44,124 bases of DNA from Desulfarculus sp. (GTDB lineage Bacteria; Desulfobacterota; Desulfarculia; Desulfarculales; Desulfarculaceae). How positions within the stretch are numbered: position 1 is the stretch's first letter; every line of letters begins with the position of its first letter. Under the pieces are notes generated by a model. It did not search any database. It was not told where the DNA came from and worked only from the letters and a program-made list of their open reading frames with translations. Positions 22,479-30,115 of this stretch are shown in pieces. The DNA is taken from positions 1 through 44,124 of the forward strand of contig JACRDC010000068.1 in NCBI GenBank assembly GCA_016218705.1. Reading direction: 5' to 3'. The translations under genes and the position numbers were made by a program.

Positions 22479-23024
22479 ATGGAACCGCGCCGTCAGCCCT
22501 CGCCCCTCATCAGCCCCTTTGGCGGGCACCATCCCCGGATCCACGCCCAGGCCTGGGTGGACGTCTCGGCCCGGGTCATCGGCAAGGTGCGCCTGGCGGC
22601 TGGCGTGACCGTGTGGCCGGGGGCGGTGTTGCGGGCCGACGACGAGGAGATAAGCATCGGCCCGGGCAGCGCGGTGCTGGACCTGTGCCTGCTGGAGTCG
22701 CCCCAGGGCCATCCGGTGCTGGTGGAGGCGGGCGCCCTGATAAGCCACCAGGCCTGCCTGCACGGGGCCACGGTGGAGGCCGGCGCCCTGGTGGGCATCG
22801 GGGCCATGGTGCTGGACGGGGCCGTGGTGGGGGCCGGCGCCCTGGTGGGGGCAGGGGCCCTGGTGCCGCCGGGCATGCGGGTGCCAGCGGGTGTGCTGGT
22901 GCTGGGGCAGCCGGCCCGGGTGGCCCGGGAGCTAAGGCCGGCGGAGCGGGACCTGGTGGCCCGGCAGCTAGGGGAGCTGGCCCGCAAGGCCGCCCTGTAC
23001 CAGGCCCAGCAACGGCAAGACTGA
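22479..23024 (+). CDS. Gamma-carbonic-anhydrase-like left-handed beta-helix protein
   Basis: This 181-aa hexapeptide-repeat protein is built of a left-handed beta-helix (many G-A-x-V repeats from ~30 to 145) and a C-terminal helix. In the gamma-CA/YrdA family three His bind the metal. ISHQACLHG retains two of them, but the position of the first His (usually in VVH) is occupied by Glu in DLCLLESPQGHP. It may therefore be a non-canonical metal site or have lost carbonic anhydrase activity. Homologues are often found beside acyl-CoA metabolism genes. It lies 26 nt after the CoA-transferase B gene and 18 nt before the oxidase, suggesting the same transcript. Confidence 0.8.
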   Translation: MEPRRQPSPLISPFGGHHPRIHAQAWVDVSARVIGKVRLAAGVTVWPGAVLRADDEEISIGPGSAVLDLCLLESPQGHPVLVEAGALISHQACLHGATVEAGALVGIGAMVLDGAVVGAGALVGAGALVPPGMRVPAGVLVLGQPARVARELRPAERDLVARQLGELARKAALYQAQQRQD

Positions 23025-23042
23025 CCGGCAAGGAGCAGCGCG

Positions 23043-24200
23043 GTGGAGCGCCTGGAGATCGTCATCGTGGGGGCCGGGGCCGTGGGCACGGCCATGGCCC
23101 GGGAGCTGGCCCAAGCGGGGCGCCAGGTGCTGGTGCTGGAGCAGAACCCCGGCGTGAGCCGGGGCGAGAACCAGTCCACGCGCAACTCGGGCGTGATCCA
23201 CGCCGGGCTGTACTACGACCCCCAGACCCGGCCCCTCAAGGCCCGCCTGTGCCCGGCCGGGGTGGGGCTGCTCTACGCCTTCTGCACCCAGTACGGGGTG
23301 CCGGCGCTCAACTGCGGCAAGCTGGTGGTGGCCACCAGCGAGCAGGAGCGGCCCATCCTGCAAGAATACCTGGAGCGCGCCCGGGTCAACGGCGTGCCGG
23401 CCCATCTTCTCAGTGGCGACCAGGCCCGCCAGATGGAGCCCCAGGTGCGCGCCCTGGCCGCCCTGCATTTGCCCACCTCGGGCATCATTGACGCGGCGGC
23501 CCTGGTGCATAAGCTCTACGCCCTGGCCAGCAACGCCGGGGCCATCTTCCTCACCGGCACCAAGCTGGTGGGCGTCACCCCGCGCCCCGAGGGCCTGGAG
23601 CTGGCCGTGACCTATCCCGACGGCGCCGGCGACCGCTTCCTGGCCGGGCGCCTAATCAACTGCGCCGGACTCTACAGCGACCAGGTGGCCCGCCTGGTGG
23701 ACCCGGCCTCGCCCTTTCGGGTGGACCCGGTGCGCGGCGAGGCCTACAAGTTCTACCGGGGCAAGCGGCCAGAGCTTGCCTTGCGCGGCATGAACGTCTA
23801 CCCCACGCCCCAGCGGGTGGTCACGGCCCAGGGCAGCTACTTCACGGTGGGCGTGCACCTCACCCCCACCCTGGAGCCCGGCCCCGGCGGCCAGGCCCAA
23901 CTGGGGCCGATCGTCACCGTGGGTCCCCTGAACCGGGGGGTGGACTCCAAGGAGGACCTGGGCGGCGAGTACCTGCCCGCCGGCCAGTTCCACCAGCGGG
24001 TCAGGGAGTTCTTCCCCGGCCTGAAGCAGGAGGACCTGGAGCCCTTCCAAGCCGGCATCCAGGCCCGGCTGGTGGGGCACCAGGACTGGGTCATCGAAAA
24101 GAGCCCCCAGGAGCCCCGCTGCCTCAACCTGTTGGGCATAGACAGCCCCGGGCTCACCGCCTGCCTGGCCCTGGCCAGAGAGGCGGCGGCCCGCCTGTAG
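23043..24200 (+). CDS. lhgO: L-2-hydroxyglutarate oxidase/dehydrogenase-like FAD enzyme
   Basis: This 385-aa DAO-family flavoprotein starts with GTG. The Rossmann FAD motif is VIVGAGAVGTAMARELAQAG, with LEQNPGVSRGENQSTRNSG and the family-typical GVIHAGLYY. A C-terminal GIDSPGLTACLALA closes the FAD site. These motifs place it in the LhgO (YgaF) group, which oxidises L-2-hydroxyglutarate to 2-oxoglutarate with electrons going to quinone or O2. The length is close to the usual ~400 aa. It is probably the last gene of the CoA-transferase operon, a context that fits C5 dicarboxylate or amino-acid (glutamate/lysine-derived) breakdown. Confidence 0.85.
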   Translation: MERLEIVIVGAGAVGTAMARELAQAGRQVLVLEQNPGVSRGENQSTRNSGVIHAGLYYDPQTRPLKARLCPAGVGLLYAFCTQYGVPALNCGKLVVATSEQERPILQEYLERARVNGVPAHLLSGDQARQMEPQVRALAALHLPTSGIIDAAALVHKLYALASNAGAIFLTGTKLVGVTPRPEGLELAVTYPDGAGDRFLAGRLINCAGLYSDQVARLVDPASPFRVDPVRGEAYKFYRGKRPELALRGMNVYPTPQRVVTAQGSYFTVGVHLTPTLEPGPGGQAQLGPIVTVGPLNRGVDSKEDLGGEYLPAGQFHQRVREFFPGLKQEDLEPFQAGIQARLVGHQDWVIEKSPQEPRCLNLLGIDSPGLTACLALAREAAARL

Positions 24201-24241
24201 GCCGGCGCCCGGCGGGCCTAGCCACTGCATGGGAGCGTGTC

Positions 24242-24847
24242 ATGTCTGAACCAGCCCTGACCCGCTGCCCCTGGCCCGGTGGCGACCCCCTGTACCAGGC
24301 CTATCACGACCAGGAGTGGGGCGTGCCGGTGCACGACGACCGCCGGCTCTTCGAGTTCCTGGTGCTGGAGGGCGCCCAGGCCGGGCTGTCCTGGCTGACC
24401 ATCCTGCGCAAGCGCCCGGCCTATTGGGCGGCCTTGGCCGGCTTCGACCCCCAGGCCGTGGCCCGCTTCGGCCCCCAGGATGTGGAGCGGCTTTTGGCCG
24501 ACCCGGGCATCGTGCGCAACCGCCGCAAGGTGGAGTCGGCCATAAACAATGCCCGCGCCTTTTTGCGCGTGCAAGAGGAGTTCGGCTCCTTCGCCGCCTA
24601 CCAGTGGCGCTTCGTGGAGGGCCGGCCCCTGCAAAACGCCTGGCCGAGCATCAGCCACATCCCCGCCAGCACCCCCGTGGCCGAGGCCTTCAGCCGCGAC
24701 CTCAAGCAGCGCGGCTTCAGCTTCGTGGGACCCACCATCGTCTACGCCCACATGCAGGCCGTGGGCATGGTCAACGACCATGTGGTGGACTGCTTCCGCT
24801 GGCTTGAGCTGGGTGGCCGGCGACCCCGGCGGGGCACGGCCAAATGA
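24242..24847 (+). CDS. tag: DNA-3-methyladenine glycosylase I
   Basis: This 201-aa base-excision-repair glycosylase removes 3-methyladenine from DNA. CPWPGGDPLYQAYHDQEWG at 9-27 contains the conserved Cys and His of the structural zinc site. LFEFLVLEGAQAGLSWLTILRKR is the helix with the substrate-pocket Glu and Trp. FVGPTIVYAHMQAVGMVNDH closes the fold and carries the second His; a C-terminal Cys follows (VVDCFRW). GGGAG precedes the ATG. It follows the LhgO-like gene by 41 nt and may be on the same transcript, although it is functionally unrelated. Confidence 0.93.
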   Translation: MSEPALTRCPWPGGDPLYQAYHDQEWGVPVHDDRRLFEFLVLEGAQAGLSWLTILRKRPAYWAALAGFDPQAVARFGPQDVERLLADPGIVRNRRKVESAINNARAFLRVQEEFGSFAAYQWRFVEGRPLQNAWPSISHIPASTPVAEAFSRDLKQRGFSFVGPTIVYAHMQAVGMVNDHVVDCFRWLELGGRRPRRGTAK

Positions 24848-24901
24848 TTTATACTGGTGTCATCCGTCCTCACGCCAATTTTTGACGCAAGGAGGCAACC
24901 C

Positions 24902-25633
24902 ATGGCCATCACGCGCCCGCGTTGGCTAGCCCTGTTCTTGGTCCTGGGCCTGCTGGCGGCCCTGGCCGCCCCCGGCGCCATGGCCGGCGAGCGCCAGCCG
25001 GGCCTGGCCGTAAGCGGCCGGGCCAGCCAGGACTTCACCCCCGACCAGGGCCGCCTGGTGGTGGGCGCCATCACCCTGGCCCCCACCTCGGCCGAGGCCG
25101 CCCGCTTGAACGCCGCGCTCATGGAGAAGATCAGCGCCGCGGTCAAGGCCAAGCTGGGCGGCCAGGACCGCCTGAAGAGCGTGGGCTACAGCCTCTACCC
25201 CCGCACCGAGTGGGACCAGGCCACCCGCCGGGCCAAGCGCGTGGGCTACGAGGCCAGCAACCGCCTGGAGGTCACCTCCCGCGATCCCCAGGCCCTGGGC
25301 GCCATCCTGGACGCCGCCGTGGCCGCCGGGGCCAACAGCGTCTCCGGCCCGGCCTGGTCCCTGGCCGACCCGGCGGCGGCCCGCCGCCAGGTGCAGGCCC
25401 TGGCCCTGGCCGACGCTTTAACCCAGGCCGAGGCCCTGGCCAAGGCCGCCGGCCTGAAGCTGGGGGCCATCCTGGCCCTGGAGGTGGACGGCGCCACGCC
25501 GCCGCTGCACGCGGCCAAGATGGCCATGGCCGCCCCCCCGGGCGCGCCCGCCCCGGAGACCACCCTGGAGCCGGGCCTGATCGCGGTGCAGGCCACGGTG
25601 CGCTGCCTGTTCGCCATCAGCCCCCAGCCCTGA
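24902..25633 (+). CDS. SIMPL-domain (DUF541) exported protein
   Basis: A 243-aa protein starting at ATG 24902, with AGGAGG 6 nt upstream. A Sec signal peptide (hydrophobic residues ~8-26, cleavage after AMA-G) is followed by one SIMPL/DUF541 domain: LAVSGRASQDFTPDQGRL, VKAKLGGQDRLKSVGYSLYP, YEASNRLEVTSRDP and AAGANSVSGPAWSL are the usual landmarks. It ends with a short Pro/Ala-rich tail. Family members are periplasmic and often form oligomeric rings; the bacterial function is poorly known (oxidative stress has been suggested for some). The GT9 gene follows after 15 nt. Confidence 0.88.
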   Translation: MAITRPRWLALFLVLGLLAALAAPGAMAGERQPGLAVSGRASQDFTPDQGRLVVGAITLAPTSAEAARLNAALMEKISAAVKAKLGGQDRLKSVGYSLYPRTEWDQATRRAKRVGYEASNRLEVTSRDPQALGAILDAAVAAGANSVSGPAWSLADPAAARRQVQALALADALTQAEALAKAAGLKLGAILALEVDGATPPLHAAKMAMAAPPGAPAPETTLEPGLIAVQATVRCLFAISPQP

Positions 25634-25648
25634 GCCGCCCGCCCCGGC

Positions 25649-26524
25649 GTGGAGACCCTGGCCCTGCACCTGGGCGCCCTGGGCGACTTCGTGCTCTCCT
25701 GGCCGGCCCTGGGGCTCTTGGCCGCCGGGCCGCCGGCCAGCCGCCTGGGCCTCCTGGGCCAGCCCGCCTGGGGGCGGCTGCTCCTGCCGGGCGAGAGGGT
25801 ATTCGACCGCGAGGCTGGCCGCTTCGCCGGCCTGTTCAGCCCTGCGCCGGGGCCGGAGCTGCGGCGCTGGCTGCGAGACTTTGACCGCGCCGTGGTCTTT
25901 GCCCACCGCCCCGACCCCCTGCTCCTGGCCAACCTGCGCGGCTGGGTGCCCCAGGTCTGGGCGGTGCCCACCCGCCCCGCCCCAGGGGAGCGCCGCCACG
26001 CTAGCGATGTGCAGGTGGCGGCCCTGCGCGGTCTGGGTCTGACCGGCCCGGCCCAGCCCTTGCCGGTGCTACCGCTTGGCCAAGAGGGGGCCGCGCCCCC
26101 AACAGGGGCGCCGGTGCTGGCCCCAGGCTCGGGTGGGCGGGCCAAGCGTCTGGCCCCGGAGCTGGCGGGCAAGCTGGCAAGAGAGATGACCAGGCATTGG
26201 GGGCCGCCGCTGGTGCTGCTGGGGCCAGCCGAGGACGGGGCCTACCGGCATGAGTTGACCCAGGCGGTGGGGGAGGACGCAGGCGGCTGGCTAAGCGACC
26301 CGGAGATGCCCGCCCTGGCGGCTGCCCTCAGGGCCGCGCCGGCCTATGTGGGCGCTGACAGCGGGGTGAGCCACCTGGCGGCGGCCCTGGGGGCGCCGGC
26401 GCTGGCGGTGTTCCAGGCCAGCGATCCCCAGGTGTGGGCACCCCGGGGGGCGCGGGCCCGCGGGTTGGCGGAGTTGGAGCAGGCCCTGGCCAAGCAGGGG
26501 GGCCTTGCGGGCTTGCTACCCTAG
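25649..26524 (+). CDS. Glycosyltransferase family 9 (heptosyltransferase-like)
   Basis: This 291-aa GT-B fold protein starts with GTG. The N-terminal LALHLGALGDFVLSWPAL is the acceptor-domain start typical of ADP-heptose transferases. LAPGSGGRAKRLAPE is the nucleotide-sugar loop, and AYVGADSGVSHLAAALGAPALAVF is the diagnostic GT9 donor motif, followed by DPQVWAPRG. It is somewhat shorter than WaaC/WaaF (~320-350 aa). It probably acts in the cytoplasm on lipopolysaccharide core assembly, but no other LPS gene is in the window. The missing ribosome binding site and 15-nt gap suggest translational coupling to the SIMPL gene. Confidence 0.85.
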   Translation: METLALHLGALGDFVLSWPALGLLAAGPPASRLGLLGQPAWGRLLLPGERVFDREAGRFAGLFSPAPGPELRRWLRDFDRAVVFAHRPDPLLLANLRGWVPQVWAVPTRPAPGERRHASDVQVAALRGLGLTGPAQPLPVLPLGQEGAAPPTGAPVLAPGSGGRAKRLAPELAGKLAREMTRHWGPPLVLLGPAEDGAYRHELTQAVGEDAGGWLSDPEMPALAAALRAAPAYVGADSGVSHLAAALGAPALAVFQASDPQVWAPRGARARGLAELEQALAKQGGLAGLLP

Positions 26525-26589
26525 AACGAAGGCAACTGTTTTCCCAAGCCTTGACGAACCAAGATGGCGAGGCTAACCCAGACCCCACA

Positions 26590-26625
26590 TTGAGAAAAAG
26601 GCAAAGGCCTTAGCGGCCTCGAGGC
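26590..26625 (-). terminator. Candidate terminator hairpin for ahbD
   Basis: The perfect 16-bp palindrome GCGGCCTCGAGGCCGC lies 16 nt past the ahbD stop. On the minus strand it is followed by TAAGGCCTTTGCCTTTTTCT, which ends in a T-run. The T-run is offset by ~13 nt, so efficiency is uncertain. Confidence 0.45.
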
Positions 26626-26640
26626 CGCCCGCGTATTCGC

Positions 26641-27792
26641 CTATCCCGCCCAGCCGGCGGGCCGGTACAGGCACAGGGGCTCCTGGGCCATCTCGTCGCC
26701 GCTGACCTCGAAGGCCCGGGCGCGGCAGCCGCCGCAGACCCGGCGGTACTCGCAGGCCCCGCACTTGCCCTTTAGCTGGTCGGCGTCGCGCAGGCGGATG
26801 AACAGCTCGGATTCCCGCCATATCTGGCTGAAGGGCCGCTGGTGTACGTTGCCCGCCGACAGCTCCAGGTAGCCGCAGGGCTGCACCTGGCCCACGTGGC
26901 TAACAAAGGCGAAGCCCTGGCCGCCCAGGCAGCCCTTGGTCACGGCGTCCAGGCCGTGGGTCTCGAAGGATAGCTTCTGGCCGCGCTTCTTGGCCTCCTG
27001 GCGGATGATGCGGTAGAAGTGGGGCGCGCAGGTGGCCTTGAGCTCCAGGGGCGGGCCGCTGAACTTCTGCTCCGCGAACCAGTGCAGCACCTCCTCGTAC
27101 TCCTGGGCGCTGATGATCTCATCGGTGAGCGCCCGGCCGCGCCCCGTGGGCACCAATAGGAAGATATGGTGGGCCACGGCCCCCAGCTCCACGGCCAACT
27201 GGTACAGGCGCTCGATCCAGGGCAGGTTGCCCCGGGTGACCGTGGTGTTGATCTGGAAGTCCAGGCCCACCTGGCGGGCGGCGGCCATGCCGCTCAGCGC
27301 GCCCGCGAAGGCCCCGGGCTGGCCCCGGAACTGGTCGTGGCTCACCGCGTCGGGGCCGTCCAGGGAGATGGACAGGCGCTGGATGCCCGCGTCCTTGAGC
27401 CGTTGGGCGATCTCGGGGGTGAGCAGGGTGCCGTTGACGGCCATGACCATGCGCAGGCCCAAGCCGTGGCCGAAGCTGGCCAGGTGAAAGATGTCATCGC
27501 GCAAGAGCGGCTCGCCGCCGGTGAGGATTATCACCGGCTGGCCCAGGGTACGCAGGTCGGTGAGCAGGGCCTCGCCCTCTTGCGTGGTCAGCTCGCCGGG
27601 GTAGTGCTGGTCCATGGCCCCGGCCCGGCAATGCACACAGGAGAGGTTGCAGCGCCGCGTTGTTTCCCAGGCCAGCAGGCGCAGGGCGGGGGTGCCGTCG
27701 GGCAGGACGCCAGGCGGCGGCCCGCCGGGGTGGCCGGGCCGGCCCGGGCCGGGGGCGTGGGGGTGCTGGCCGTGGGGGTGGCTGGGGTGCAT
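26641..27792 (-). CDS. ahbD: AhbD-type radical SAM haem b synthase
   Basis: This 383-aa radical SAM enzyme with a SPASM-like C-terminus belongs to the alternative (siroheme-dependent) haem pathway. It converts Fe-coproporphyrin III to haem b by oxidative decarboxylation of two propionates. The radical SAM cluster motif is CNLSCVHC (Cys48, 52, 55), followed by LTGGEPLLRDD. Family-typical segments are FQINTTVTRGNL, GAVAHHIFLLVPTGRGRAL, LKATCAPHFYRI, GCLGGQGFAFVSHVGQVQPCGYLEL and a C-terminal CGACEYRRVCGGCRAR that binds auxiliary clusters. The first ~28 residues are His/Pro/Gly-rich. AGGAG precedes the ATG. The related AhbC/NirJ types are the main alternative. Siroheme decarboxylase genes (ahbA/B) are not in the window. 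Confidence 0.87.
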   Translation of the reverse strand: MHPSHPHGQHPHAPGPGRPGHPGGPPPGVLPDGTPALRLLAWETTRRCNLSCVHCRAGAMDQHYPGELTTQEGEALLTDLRTLGQPVIILTGGEPLLRDDIFHLASFGHGLGLRMVMAVNGTLLTPEIAQRLKDAGIQRLSISLDGPDAVSHDQFRGQPGAFAGALSGMAAARQVGLDFQINTTVTRGNLPWIERLYQLAVELGAVAHHIFLLVPTGRGRALTDEIISAQEYEEVLHWFAEQKFSGPPLELKATCAPHFYRIIRQEAKKRGQKLSFETHGLDAVTKGCLGGQGFAFVSHVGQVQPCGYLELSAGNVHQRPFSQIWRESELFIRLRDADQLKGKCGACEYRRVCGGCRARAFEVSGDEMAQEPLCLYRPAGWAG

Positions 27793-27867
27793 GGGGCGCT
27801 CCTGGGTGGTGGTCAGGCTAAAGTCTAACCAGGAGGGGGGGTGGGCGCAAGGCGCGAGGCCCGGCCC

Positions 27868-28839
27868 CTACCTGAAGGCCTCCCGCAACACCCCCAGGAC
27901 ATTCTCAAAGACTTGTTGCCGGGCCACGGGGTTTCCGCCGAAGGTCGCCCCCCGCGAGCCGCACTTCCTGTTGTAGGCCATCACCTCCGCTTCACTGGAG
28001 AGCGTCTGGCCGGTGGCCAGAACCTTCCAGGTGAGGGTATCCAGATCGCCCTCCACCAGGCAGCCACGGCCAGTGGCCGCCGAGGCCAACCATCTGGGCT
28101 CGGTGGGCAGGTCGAAGCCATGGCCGGCGCCGGGATAAACCGTGGCCGAGGCGGGCACCCCCTTGGATTGGAACCATTGGGCGTAGTCCAGGCAGGGCGC
28201 TGCCGGCGTGTAGTCGTCGGTTTCGCCCAGGTGCATGGATAGGGGGGCCCCAGTGGGCTGGTTGGATATGTAGCGGAGATTGCAGGAGGGATACAGCGGC
28301 ACATGGATGGCGAACCTGAGGGGAGGCGGGACCATGACGCGCACAATGGGCTCCAGGGCCGTGAGCAGGACCACCCGGCCCCCCCGCGAGAAGCCCATGA
28401 TGCCGATCTTGTTGGGGTCTATGCGGCTGTCGGCGGCCAGTACCCGCAAGGCGGCCAGGGCGTCGGCCACGTTGGCCCAGATGGAGAGCTTGCCCTGATT
28501 CGTGGCGGTATCGCCTATGCCGCGCGGCCGGAAGCTGTCAATGACCAAGGCGGCTATCCCTGCCTGGTTGAGCCGGCGCGCCCACTCTCCCTCCCGCCTG
28601 TCGGTCACCCCGCCGCTGCCATGCACGATGACCATGGCCGGGACCTTGCCACTGGCATTGCCGGGCAGGGACAGGTCGCCGGTGATGGTGACCTGCGGCC
28701 TGGCGGAATTGGCGTCCAGGAACTGCGCCAGGTCGCGGGGGGTGTGGCTGGATATCTGGAGCATCTCGGCGGCCAGGGCCTGGCTGGCCAGGACCAGCCC
28801 CGCCACGATCAATAACAGGGCCAACCTAAAGCGCTGCAT
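27868..28839 (-). CDS. Exported dienelactone-hydrolase-family protein
   Basis: A 323-aa alpha/beta hydrolase, taken from ATG 28839 after GGGGGGAAA; an in-frame upstream ATG at 28863 is less likely. A Sec signal peptide (hydrophobic ~5-22, ending SQALAAE) indicates periplasmic location. Catalytic features are VIVHGSGG (oxyanion hole), GIMGFSRGG (nucleophile Ser in GxSxGG), an Asp in the HLGETDDYTP region and GAGHGFD (His). A dienelactone-hydrolase core has Cys as nucleophile in the classical enzyme, whereas this one has Ser. The substrate is unknown. Cysteines near the C-terminus (GRGCLVEGD, NRKCGS) could form a disulfide. Confidence 0.85.
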   Translation of the reverse strand: MQRFRLALLLIVAGLVLASQALAAEMLQISSHTPRDLAQFLDANSARPQVTITGDLSLPGNASGKVPAMVIVHGSGGVTDRREGEWARRLNQAGIAALVIDSFRPRGIGDTATNQGKLSIWANVADALAALRVLAADSRIDPNKIGIMGFSRGGRVVLLTALEPIVRVMVPPPLRFAIHVPLYPSCNLRYISNQPTGAPLSMHLGETDDYTPAAPCLDYAQWFQSKGVPASATVYPGAGHGFDLPTEPRWLASAATGRGCLVEGDLDTLTWKVLATGQTLSSEAEVMAYNRKCGSRGATFGGNPVARQQVFENVLGVLREAFR

Positions 28840-28924
28840 TTTCCCCCCCCGTGCTGGATGCAAGCCTTTCTCGCAGACGGGCGCCGGTCAACCGGCCCCG
28901 GCTCCAGTATATGACCAAAAAAGC

Positions 28925-28997
28925 TTCAACGGGAGCCGGACCGGCCGGCCTGGGCATGGCGCCGCCCGGCCCGTCAATGGGAGCCGAGGCACTCGGC
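28925..28997 (-). repeat. Stop-codon-proximal structured repeat, copy 4
   Basis: In gene sense it begins directly after the TAG of the GGDEF gene. It has GCCGAG-tgc-CTCGGC, then CCCATTGACGGGCC, and ends CCGGCTCCCGTTGAAGC followed by TTTTTT (28916-28921). The first palindrome matches copy 1 with a T-A to C-G paired change. Here the T-run makes it look like an intrinsic terminator. Confidence 0.6.
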
Positions 28998-29900
28998 CTA
29001 CCCCAGCGTCACCTGGTCCCGCCCGTTTTTCTTGCTCTGGTACATGAACTGGTCGGCGCGGGCCAGCAGGGAGTCCAGGGTATCGCCGGGCTGGGCCAGG
29101 GTGGCGCCCAGGGAGATGGTGGCGCGCAGGGGCTCATGGTCACGGTACAGGGCGCAGTTGGCCGCCAGCATGCGGTAGCGCTGGGCCACCGTGCCTAGGG
29201 CCTTCTGGTCCACAGTGGGGATGACGGCCAAAAACTCCTCGCCGCCCCAGCGCCCCACCAGGTCAAAGGGGCGCGAGCTGAGCTCCAGGGCGCGGCTGAC
29301 CATGACCAGCACCTGGTCGCCGGCCTCGTGGCCGTGTCTGTCGTTGATGGCCTTGAAGTGGTCCAGGTCCATGAAGATGACGCCGAAGGGCCAGCCCTGG
29401 CGGGTCAGCTCGGCCAGGCGGGCCTCCACCTGGCGCTCCAGGTAGCGGCGGTTGGGCAGCTTGGTCAGGGGGTCCAGCATGGCCAACTGCTCCAGCTCCT
29501 TGAGGCGCTGGTTGGCCTCCAGGCGGGTGGAGTTGTCGGCGAAGACCTCCAGGGCGCCGGCCAGGTTGCCCTGGCCGTCATACAGGGGCGAGACCCGCAC
29601 GAGGACCGGCAGGCGGTGGCCGTCCTTATGGTGCAAGAAGACCTCGGCCTCGCGGGCCTGGCCGTCGGCCAGGGTGAGCGCCACCGGGCAGCCACTCTCG
29701 CAGAGGTTGTCGCCCAGGTCGTTGACGTGCACCAGGATGTTGTCGGCGCAACTGCGGCCCAGCACCTCGCCGGCCCGGTAGCCGGTGAGCTTCTCGGCGG
29801 CGCTGTTCCAATAGGTGATACGGCGCCGGGGGTCCAGAAAGTAGACGCCGTCGTAAAGGTCGTCCAAGACCCTCACTGGTATGGTGCCCTCGTGAACCAT
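28998..29900 (-). CDS. PAS-GGDEF diguanylate cyclase
   Basis: A 300-aa cytoplasmic protein taken from ATG 29900 (MVHEGTIPVRVLDDLYDGVY); an upstream ATG at 29948 is possible. Residues ~8-125 form a PAS domain (GVYFLDPRRRITYWNSAAEKLTGY), with two Cys in the middle (LCESGCPVAL). A short coiled linker (LEANQRLKELEQLAMLDPLT) leads into a GGDEF domain. The active site is GGEEF (intact), with RPFD exactly five residues upstream, which fits the RxxD product-inhibition site. DLDHFKAINDRHGHEAGD is also canonical. It should make cyclic di-GMP in response to a PAS-sensed signal. It is divergent from the TetR operon. Confidence 0.92.
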   Translation of the reverse strand: MVHEGTIPVRVLDDLYDGVYFLDPRRRITYWNSAAEKLTGYRAGEVLGRSCADNILVHVNDLGDNLCESGCPVALTLADGQAREAEVFLHHKDGHRLPVLVRVSPLYDGQGNLAGALEVFADNSTRLEANQRLKELEQLAMLDPLTKLPNRRYLERQVEARLAELTRQGWPFGVIFMDLDHFKAINDRHGHEAGDQVLVMVSRALELSSRPFDLVGRWGGEEFLAVIPTVDQKALGTVAQRYRMLAANCALYRDHEPLRATISLGATLAQPGDTLDSLLARADQFMYQSKKNGRDQVTLG

Positions 29901-30030
29901 CAGACACACCCCGTGACTAAAGCTGTGAGTAACCCGCCAAGCTCCCAAATATAGCCCAGGCCGGGCCGGTTTCCCAGTATTGGTTGGCGATAATCAGGGC
30001 CGGCGGCGGGGCGGGACACCGCAAAAAATC

Positions 30031-30060
30031 TTGACAGGCCCCGGGTCATGGCTGTAATGT
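30031..30060 (+). promoter_or_regulatory. Sigma-70 promoter of the TetR-icmF operon
   Basis: TTGACA (30031-30036), 18-nt spacer, TAATGT (30055-30060). The expected start is ~30067, about 50 nt before the first ATG and within the palindromic operator. Confidence 0.6.
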
Positions 30061-30065
30061 AGTTT

Positions 30066-30084
30066 CCGAGCGAGCGCTCAGTCA
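30066..30084. promoter_or_regulatory. Putative TetR operator
   Basis: CCGAGCGAGCGCTCAGTCA is centred on GAGCGCTC (30072-30079), with partly symmetrical outer bases (GA ... TC). It overlaps the predicted transcription start. The GAGCGCTC core flanked by TGA/TCA-like arms is typical of TetR/FadR-type repressor sites, and a TetR gene is second in this operon. Confidence 0.55.
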
Positions 30085-30115
30085 AATACCCGCGCGCCCC
30101 AGACAGGAGAGGCCC

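Noticed and set aside
24850-24855. TATACT -10 box upstream of the SIMPL gene
   Set aside because: No acceptable -35 at 16-18 nt; GC-rich sequence instead. Left out as a promoter.
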